Source: Prosthecobacter sp.
GTDB taxonomy: Bacteria > Verrucomicrobiota > Verrucomicrobiia > Verrucomicrobiales > Verrucomicrobiaceae
Assembly: GCF_020439865.1 (NCBI RefSeq)
Contig: NZ_JAGRPF010000033.1
Location: forward strand, 1 to 64,000
Direction of reading: 5' to 3'
Length of the DNA: 64,000 bases
The position numbers and the translations under genes were made by a program. Shown here piece by piece: positions 53,795 to 62,700 of this stretch. How positions within the stretch are numbered: position 1 is the stretch's first letter; every line of letters begins with the position of its first letter. The notes under the pieces were generated by a model. That model saw only the letters and a program-made list of their open reading frames with translations. It did no database searches and was not told the origin of the DNA.

Positions 53795-56700
53795 ATGAAA
53801 AATCCTCACCGCACTTTGTGTTTGTCCCCTCTCCATAGGATCGGGGTCTTTATGAAGATGGTTTGTTTTTTCGTAGCCGTATCCCAGCCTGCCCCTGGCG
53901 CCACGTTTTATTGGGATATGGACGCCAGCTCCGCCGGAAATAACGCGAATGGCACCAATCTCGGTGGCACGGGAACATGGGATATCTCAACGGCAAACTG
54001 GTGGGATGGTATCAACGATGTGGCTTGGCCGAACTCGTTCTTTGATACCGCTATTTTCAATGGAACCGCAGGCACTGTCACCTTGAGCAGTGCCATCAAT
54101 GTCGGCACACTTCGTTTTGACACGAGTAACTATGTCATCACCAGCGATACGCTGAACCTGGGTGGCGTGGGACGCATTGAGGTGAACGGCCTGGGGGGAA
54201 CGATCGGAAGTACCGGAGCGAGGGCAACGATTGAGTCTGCTATCGCAGGCACGTCCGGTTTGAGCAAAGAAGGATCAGGCGTTCTTGTGCTGACCAACAA
54301 CAGCAACACCTACACGGGCGCCACCGTCGTGAAGAACGGCACGCTTTCCATTTCGAACATGGGGCAGCTCGGGGCCTCCACCAGTACCGTGGGGGTTTAC
54401 GGGGTGAGCAGCCTGGGTTGGGCGGGGGGGACACTGCAGCTCCAAGGCGGAACGGCAGCCGGAACGGGACTCACATTCAATAGAAACCTGAGCCTCTCCG
54501 GTCGCGGCAGCAACGGCTTCGGCACCTCGTTCCAGAGCATCGGCAACAACATCATCAACGGCAACATCGTGACCTCAAGCATCACGGAAACGCGTCTCGT
54601 CGCCACTGGGGGAACGACGATCATCAACGGCAACCTCCAGCTCGGCTCGGCAGACATCGGCCAGATCATCTATGGCAATGGCAACGTGGTGATCAACGGA
54701 TTGATCACAGGCGGCACCAGCGGCCAGATCCACCTGGTCAAGACTACGTCTGGCATTGCCTCGACTCTGACCCTGACCAACAGCAACAACACCTTCCTGG
54801 GCGCCACACGCGCGGACTCCGGCACCATCCGCATCAGCGATGGTGGTCAGCTCGGTCGGAGCACGAGCAACAACATTGCGCCGATCACGTTCAATGGCGG
54901 CACCTACGAAATCCGCACGGACACGCCGAATTCGTTCAGCGGGATCAACATCAGCTACTCCAGCAACAATGGCACGATCTTTGTGGACCGCGCCATTGGC
55001 AGCAGCAGCTCCCTCATCAACCAGACTGTCGCCTTCAACAACCTGCGCCAGGAAAACAACCGCACGTTCACCTTCACAGGCCGCAATGGCTACGGACTCT
55101 CCATCGCTTCGCTGACCAACAACGCCAACGGAGCCAACAACGAAGCCTGGAACTACACTGGCAACGGCACCATGACCGTGAATGGCACGAGCATTTGGAG
55201 CGAGGCCAACACAGCAGGTGCGAGAACGCTGACCTTTACGGCCACGGGCGAGATGGTCATCAATCCGAACATCATTGCCAGCGGCAACTCCCATGTCGTC
55301 ACCAAGAGTGGCACCGGAACACTCACTTTGAATGGCACGGCCTCGACATACACGGGAGCCACCAACATCAGCGCGGGTACACTTGCGCTAGGGAATGTCG
55401 GGGCGGTGGCGACCACCTCACAGATCAACATCGGCAATGCCACCACCACCTCGGGTGCGCTGACCTATCTGGGTGGAACAGCCACTTTGGACCGGAACAT
55501 CCTCATCAACAGCACCACGGCCAGTGCCTACATCAACGCTAACGGCACAGGGGCGCTCACCCTCACTGGAAACATCCTCACGACGGTGAATGGCGCGAAG
55601 ACCTTGTTCTTGGGCGGCACCAACACGGATGACAACACCTTGGCTTCCGCTTTTGGCAACAGCACCAGCGCCCACAATTTGCAGAAGATTGGCGCAGGCA
55701 CATGGTTGCTTACGGCTGCCAACACTTACACGGGCACCACCACCGTCTCCAACGGTACCTTGAAAGTGCAAGACACGTTTTCGGGCGCTTCACGGAATGT
55801 GATCAATGACGGCAGTGCCCTGACCTTCAATGTGGATACCTTCACGAATGCCGCAGGCGGCACTTTCGAGTACCTGGGGGATGGAGCCAACGCCAGCGCG
55901 GAAACCCTAGGAGCTCTAACCGCCACCGCCGGGGCAGGAACGATCAAGGTCACCGCTGGAGCCGGGGGAACCGCAGACCTGACATTTGCCTCGCTTACCA
56001 CACCTGCTGCGGGCACGGGCATCAACTTTGTGACGAATGCCGGAGGCACGGTGACCCTCACAGGAGCCACTGACACCAATGGCATCCTTAACGCGCATGT
56101 GTTTTTCAACGGGGCGGACTTTGCCTCCGGGTCAGCGGTGACGGCGGCGACATATACCACGGAAAGCGCTGGGGCCAGCCTCGCAGGCGGCAACTCCACG
56201 CCTTATTTGGTCGACACCACGGACATCGCAGCACAAGCCACGGCGACGATCAACGCGGGCATCAAATTTGTCGACAATCGCAACTTCACGCTTGGCGCCA
56301 GCCAGACTCTGACGCTGCAGAACGGCGCCGCGACGGTTTCGGGCGGCATTTTGGTCACCGGTGGCAGCACTGTGACAATCAGCGGGGGCACCGGCATCAC
56401 GTCGGGTGGTGCCGCCGATTTGGTTTTCCGCACCGACGCTGCGGGCGACACCCTTATCCTCAACACAGCAATCACGAACACCACCACAGGCGGCTGGACA
56501 AAGCTCGGCGCTGGCACCTTGGTGCTCGGCGCTGCCAACGCAGGAACCGCCGCAGGCCAAGTCCACATCAATGAAGGGACGGTGCAGTTGTCCGGTTCCG
56601 GTCGTCTTGGAGCGGACAGCATGGATGTCCGGCTGCGTCAGGGAGCGACACTCGACCTCAACGGAGTTAACTTGGGGACCGCTGCTTCCGGCACTGCCGC

Positions 56701-59700
56701 GATAGATGAACTCAATGGCGCCGGCACTGTGAAGAACTCTGGTGTGGCTGCCTCACTGCGTGTCGGCAATGCGAACGCGAGCAGCTACTTCACCGGAAGC
56801 ATCCAAGACAACATTGCCCTGGTCAAAAATGGCAGCGGCACCTTCCGCCTCGCAGGAGCGCAGACTTACAGCGGGGGGGTGACCATCAATGCGGGCACGT
56901 TGACCGTGAACACACTGGCGAACTTTGGTGACGCCAGCGGGTTGGGTGCTGGCATTACCGGTGACAACGCTGGAAGCCTTGTCTTCAACGGGGGCATACT
57001 GAACTACACCGGTGAAGACACGGTTATTTACCAAACAACCGGCACGCCCTCGGTCAGCATCGACCGTTTGTTCACGCTGGCGGGTGATGGCAGGATCAAC
57101 AGCAACGGCAGCGCCGGCCAGAACGCATTGCAAACTCGCGCGGCCAATAATGCCGCGCTGATCTTCAACAACACGGCGGACATCGCCTTCAGCGGCAGCG
57201 GCGTTCGCCTGCTGACGTTGGGCGGTGATTCTCTGGGCGACAACGAAATGAAAATCGGTCTGCGCGACAACGGCGCGAGCGCGCTTTCCATCACCAAAGC
57301 TGACGGTGGTCTGTGGATCCTGAGCAATGCGAACAACGACTACAGCGGAGCCACCACAATCAGTGCAGGGGTGCTGCGGATTGAGTCTTCGGCCTACTCC
57401 ACCAATACAAATACCGTCCTGGCTGGCGGCATTTTGGAATCCTCCGGCACGTTCACCCGCGCCATTGGCACTGGGGCGAATCAAATTCAGTGGACCGGCA
57501 CATCGAACTCCGGTTTCGCCGCTTCTGTGGCATCTCTTGTGGTGAACCTTGGCGGGGGCACCCCCATCACCTGGGGATCCACCGCGAGCTTCAGCTCAAC
57601 CGGCCAGCTGTTGTTGAACTCCACGACCGCGCTCGCCGACGTCAACTTTGCCAATGACATCGACCTCAACGCGGCGGTGCGCACGGTCAATGTGGCGGAC
57701 AACACCAGCACCGGCACGGACTTTGCCATCCTTTCCGGCACTCTCAGCGGCACGGGATCATCCGGTCTGACCAAGACGGGCAACGGCTTGCTCTACATCA
57801 CCGGCAACAACACCTACAATGGGAACACGACAGTGAGTTTGGGCCAGTTGGCGGTCACCTCCATCGACGGCACCAGTGGATCCAGCAACCTGGGTAATGC
57901 CAGCGGTTCCCTGACGCTCGGCAACACCACAACAGCCACCACCTACCTCATGTATTATGGCACCGGGGAAACCGTCGCACGTTCCATCATTTGGAACAGC
58001 ACAACCGGCACCACCACCATCGACTCCAGCGGCAGTGGAGCGCTTGTGATCAACAATTTCTCCATCACCGGCAACGGCAGCAAGACGCTCAACCTCCGCG
58101 GCTTTAATACAGATGCCAACACCATATCCTCCAACATCGGCAACGTGGGCGGCACCACGTCAGTGACCAAATCAGACAGTGGCACGTGGATCCTCAGCGG
58201 CAACAACACGTTTACCGGAAATCTGACCGTCAACACGGGCTGGCTGGGACTTGCGGATGCAACGTCCGCAGGATCAGCGGGCACAGGAGCCCTCGTGTTG
58301 AGCAATGGGGGTATTTTTGCCGCAGGCGGCACTGCCTTGTCCATTTCCCGGGAACTTCAACTGGCCGCCAATGCCAGTTCCTTGTTCACCGGTGATCAGT
58401 CCATCACTTTCACCGGCACCGTCAAAGGTAATGCAGGATCCGACAACCAAGTCTGGAACATTTACAACACGCTCAGTTCTGGAGCGACGTTGACCTTCAA
58501 TTCCTTCACCAGCGTCGAAGACACGGCCACTGACACCCGGCCGTTGGTGATCCTTGGAACCGGTGCCACCGTGTTTGACGCCACCATTGCCAACCAGGCC
58601 ACGGTTACGGACCCCAACGCGGATGGTACCAGCCTGACGCTCAGCACGTCCAACAACGGCAGTCTGACACTGAGCGGCGCCAGCCCGAACACCTATTCCC
58701 GTGGCACCACGCTCACTCAGGGCACCTTGATTCTGGGCAAGGTGGGAGCACTGGGCAGCGGCACCTTCAATTTCAACGGTGGTGTGTTGCAGGCCACTGT
58801 CGATCTTTCTGGAGCTGACAAACTGACGAATGCAGTGACGCTGGCTTCTGCGCCCGGCGTGGTCTCCGGGAGTCAAAACATCGAGTTTGGCGGCGTGGTG
58901 ACCAACAGCGGTGGTGATCGTGCCTTGGAAAACAATCTCTCGGGTGCGCAGCTTACGCTCTCCGGCGGCGTCAACCTTTCCAATGACGGCACTAACCGTA
59001 CCTTCAGTGTGCAAGGCAGTGGTGACACGATCATCAACAGCGTCATCGTCAACGGCAGCACTTCCACTGCCAGCGCACTGCGCATGCGCGGTACGGGCAC
59101 GCTGACACTGACCGCAGCCAACACCTATGACGGGGGCACAACGGTCACTAATGGCGTTCTCAAACTGTCGGATAACGGCACGCTGGACCAGAATTCCATC
59201 ATCACGGTCTCTGGCAAAGGCACGCTGCGTCTCGACAACTCTGTCACCAACCTGGGCGATCGCGTGAGCGATACGCAGGACATCAACATCGACGGTGGTC
59301 TGCTGGACTTCATCAGCGACGGCAGCTCCTCGTCGGAATCATTTGGCCGTCTCGACATCAACGGCAATGGTTTGGCCACCATCAAGGTGAGCGGCGGAGG
59401 CTCCAGCACCCTGACCTTCCTGTCGGTGAATTTTGCCAACACGGGCTCGACACTCGACGTCAGCGGCATCAGCAGCCTGGGCACCACCAACAAGGTGCTT
59501 TTCACCACGGCGCCCACGGGCACGGCCGTGGCCAACGGAATGCTGCCCAAGGTCGTTTTCGGGGCTGATTTTGCCGAATATGACGTGACCAACGGCATCC
59601 AGGCCTTCTCAGGCTACAATAACAGCAATGACCTGGTGGCCGCGGTGAACACGGACACGATGAATGTGACCAGCAGCGCCAACATCTCGGTCAGCCGCAC

Positions 59701-62700
59701 GCTCAATGCCTTGAAGCTTGCCGGCGGCGTTACGGTGGGGTCCAGCATCGCCGGGTCACAGCTCACGTTGTCAGGCGGCGCCGTGCTGGTGGATGGCGGC
59801 GTGAACGTCCTGAATGTGCCGCTGCTCAACCTCGGGGCCAACAACGGCTACTTCCAGGTAACCACCGGCACGACGTTGAACATCGACAGCACGATGACCG
59901 GGGCCGCTTACACGCAGCTTCAGGGCGGGACGGTCAATTTCAACACCACCCAGTTCTACGTCAGCACCACGAACATTCACGGTGGCACTCTCAAGCTGAA
60001 TGGCGGCCTCAACACCATCATGCCATTGAAGCAGTCGCTCTTCGTTAATCCTGGCGCCACACTGGACCTCAATGGCAACACCCAGTTTGTCGGCAACATC
60101 ACGACCAGCAGTGACCAGCCTGATGGCGGCGGCACCATCATGACCAGCACCGGCACCGGCACGATTGTCACGGACAACGGTGGGAGCTGGATGGGAACCA
60201 TCACCGGCAGCATCAATCTGGGCCGCGTGGGCGGCAGCACGTTGACGATTGGCACCGCGCAATCCTACACCGGCTGGACCTTCCTGACCGCAAGCACCAC
60301 GACGTTGCGCGACAATGCCACCATCCTCAACACGTCCGGCATCGACATCAATCTCGCCACCCTGTTCCTGGGCAACAACGACAACCTGCAAATCCAGATC
60401 AACGACCGCGTCAAAGATGACGCCGCCATCAACCTGCGTGGTGGTACGATCAGTGTCACCGGCCGCGCGCACACGGATGCCACGGAGCGGATGGGTGCTG
60501 TTTCTGTATTGATGGGGGCCAACACCATCACCTCCACCGCAGGTGGCACAGGCTCTTACAATTCGTCCACGGTGACCTTTGCCAGCCTCACGCGCAGCGC
60601 AGGGGCTACTGTCAACTTCACCGGCACCAGCCTCGGCCAGGCGGGCAACAATGGATTCATCAAGTTCGACACTCCTCTGGCAACGGTGAGTGATCTTTTG
60701 CTGGGGAACTGGGCCATCGCCAACACCACGGACTATGCGGCGTATGCGCATGGCATGGGTGTGGGGGCTGTTGGCACGCCTGGTTACACGCCTTATGCGA
60801 CCCAGGAGATCAATGATGTGATCGTGACTCCGGACGCGGGCATTTTTGCCTCTGGCGCGGTGACGAACATCGTCGCTCAGGCGGCTGGCTCCATTCAGCT
60901 GCCAAGCGGCACCACCACCACCGGGTTGCTGCGCATTGCCGGTGGTTTCACCAACGACATCGTCTTCACCAGTGGCACGGATGTGTTGAATCTGGAGCTT
61001 GGCGGTATCCTGCGCAGCAACAACAACAACGCCACGACGATCGGCACGCTCGCAACGCGTGGTATCATCACCAGCGGCGTCAGCGAACTGGTGATTTACA
61101 ACAACCAGAACACGCTCACGATCCATTCGGTCATCCAAGGCACCAACAGCCTGGTGAAGGCTGGCGGCGGCACGTTGACCCTCTCCGCCCAGAATTCCTA
61201 CTCCGGTGGTACCGTGGTCAATCAGGGCACACTCCGGCTTGAAGGGGATGTTGGATTCACGGTCATCCCGGCGGGCGGCCTCACCATCACTGGTTCCACA
61301 GTGACGATGATCAACAACCAGGGGCAGATCGACTCGTCCAACATCGTCACACTCAATGGCAGTTCCACATTGACCTTGGTGGGCAACAACACTCTCGACA
61401 GCATCGTCTTCAACCACGTTGGCGGAACCACTGCGCCCACTGTTACTTCGGGAGGCGTGCTCACGCTGACGAATGCCAATGCCGTCACTGTCACCAGCAA
61501 CAACGCCATTGGGCTTCCGGTCATCAATGGCACGCTGGACATCGGTGCCAGCGCCAAGATCTTCAGTGTGGATGCTCCGCAGATGAATGGAGTGGTTTAT
61601 GACAACTCCATTAACCCCTCCCTGAGCATCGGTGCTGTCGTCACCGGTGCCGGCGGTTCCATCACCAAGACCGGCACGGGGCTCCTCCTGCTTGGCGGGC
61701 AGAGTACTTTTACCGGCGGCATGACTGTCACGGGTGGTGGTATCGTGCTGGCGGCGAGCAGCACCTCCACCTTTGCCAACTCTCTTTTCTCCGGACCGCT
61801 GGGTCTCGGGGCGGTGAGCATGGCCGCAGGTACCAAGGTGGCGGTCAACGACAGCAGCCGCACGGTGGCAAACGCAATGAGCTTCGCCGGCAATCCCATC
61901 TTCAGCAATACCGGCAGCACCCTGGACACTCTGACCCTCAATGGTGCGCTCACCTTCTCCACTCTCAGCACTCCCGGTGGTTTGGTGGCCGAAATCGACA
62001 CGCCTTACCTCAATGTGGTGCTCGGGGGTGACATCCAGGGCATCGGCTCGGTGACGGCCGTCGGCAGCACCGGCGCCAACACCATCAGCAAAACTGGTCC
62101 GGGCAATCTCTCCGGCCTCAACCTCACGGGCCTCGGTTCAAGCGTGCCGATCAACCTCACCAACCTCACCAACACTTCGTTCACCCTGCTGCATGATGGT
62201 GATGGCACCAGCGGCTTCGAGACCATCAACTTGGGCACTGTGACCTGGGAGTCCGTCAATGGTGCGCTCAATTTGACCATCGGTCGCGCGGGTGCCGGTC
62301 TCTACTTCCCCACCGCTGCTTTCAAGACCATTGCGCTGACCAGCCTGAACTCGTCTGGGTTGCCCAGTGGAATCGTTCTGACCAACAACAACGGCTACGG
62401 GCTCGACATCCCGGACAACATCGTCCTGGCTGTGGGCAACAGCTGGTCGGTGTCCACGACCAACACGTCCCTTCAAACGGTTGGGCTGACCCTTTCGGGT
62501 GAGATCAGCGGATCCACGGGCCTGACCAAGGCGGGCAACGGTGTCCTGAAACTCAGCAACGCCGCCAATTCGTTCACGGGCACAATCGACATCACGAACG
62601 GCACGGTGGAAGGCGCGTTGGATACAGTGTTTGGGAACCCGTCCAACATCATTCAAATCGGCTCCAACAGCCTGACCGAGGGTCTGCGCATTTCCGGCAC

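Noticed and set aside
59771..61417. A 548-codon open frame on the minus strand inside the giant gene.
   Set aside because: It is antisense to the repeat protein and has no domain or signal; the Thr/Asn/Gly-rich codons of the plus strand leave the reverse frame free of stops. Several shorter ones nearby are explained the same way.
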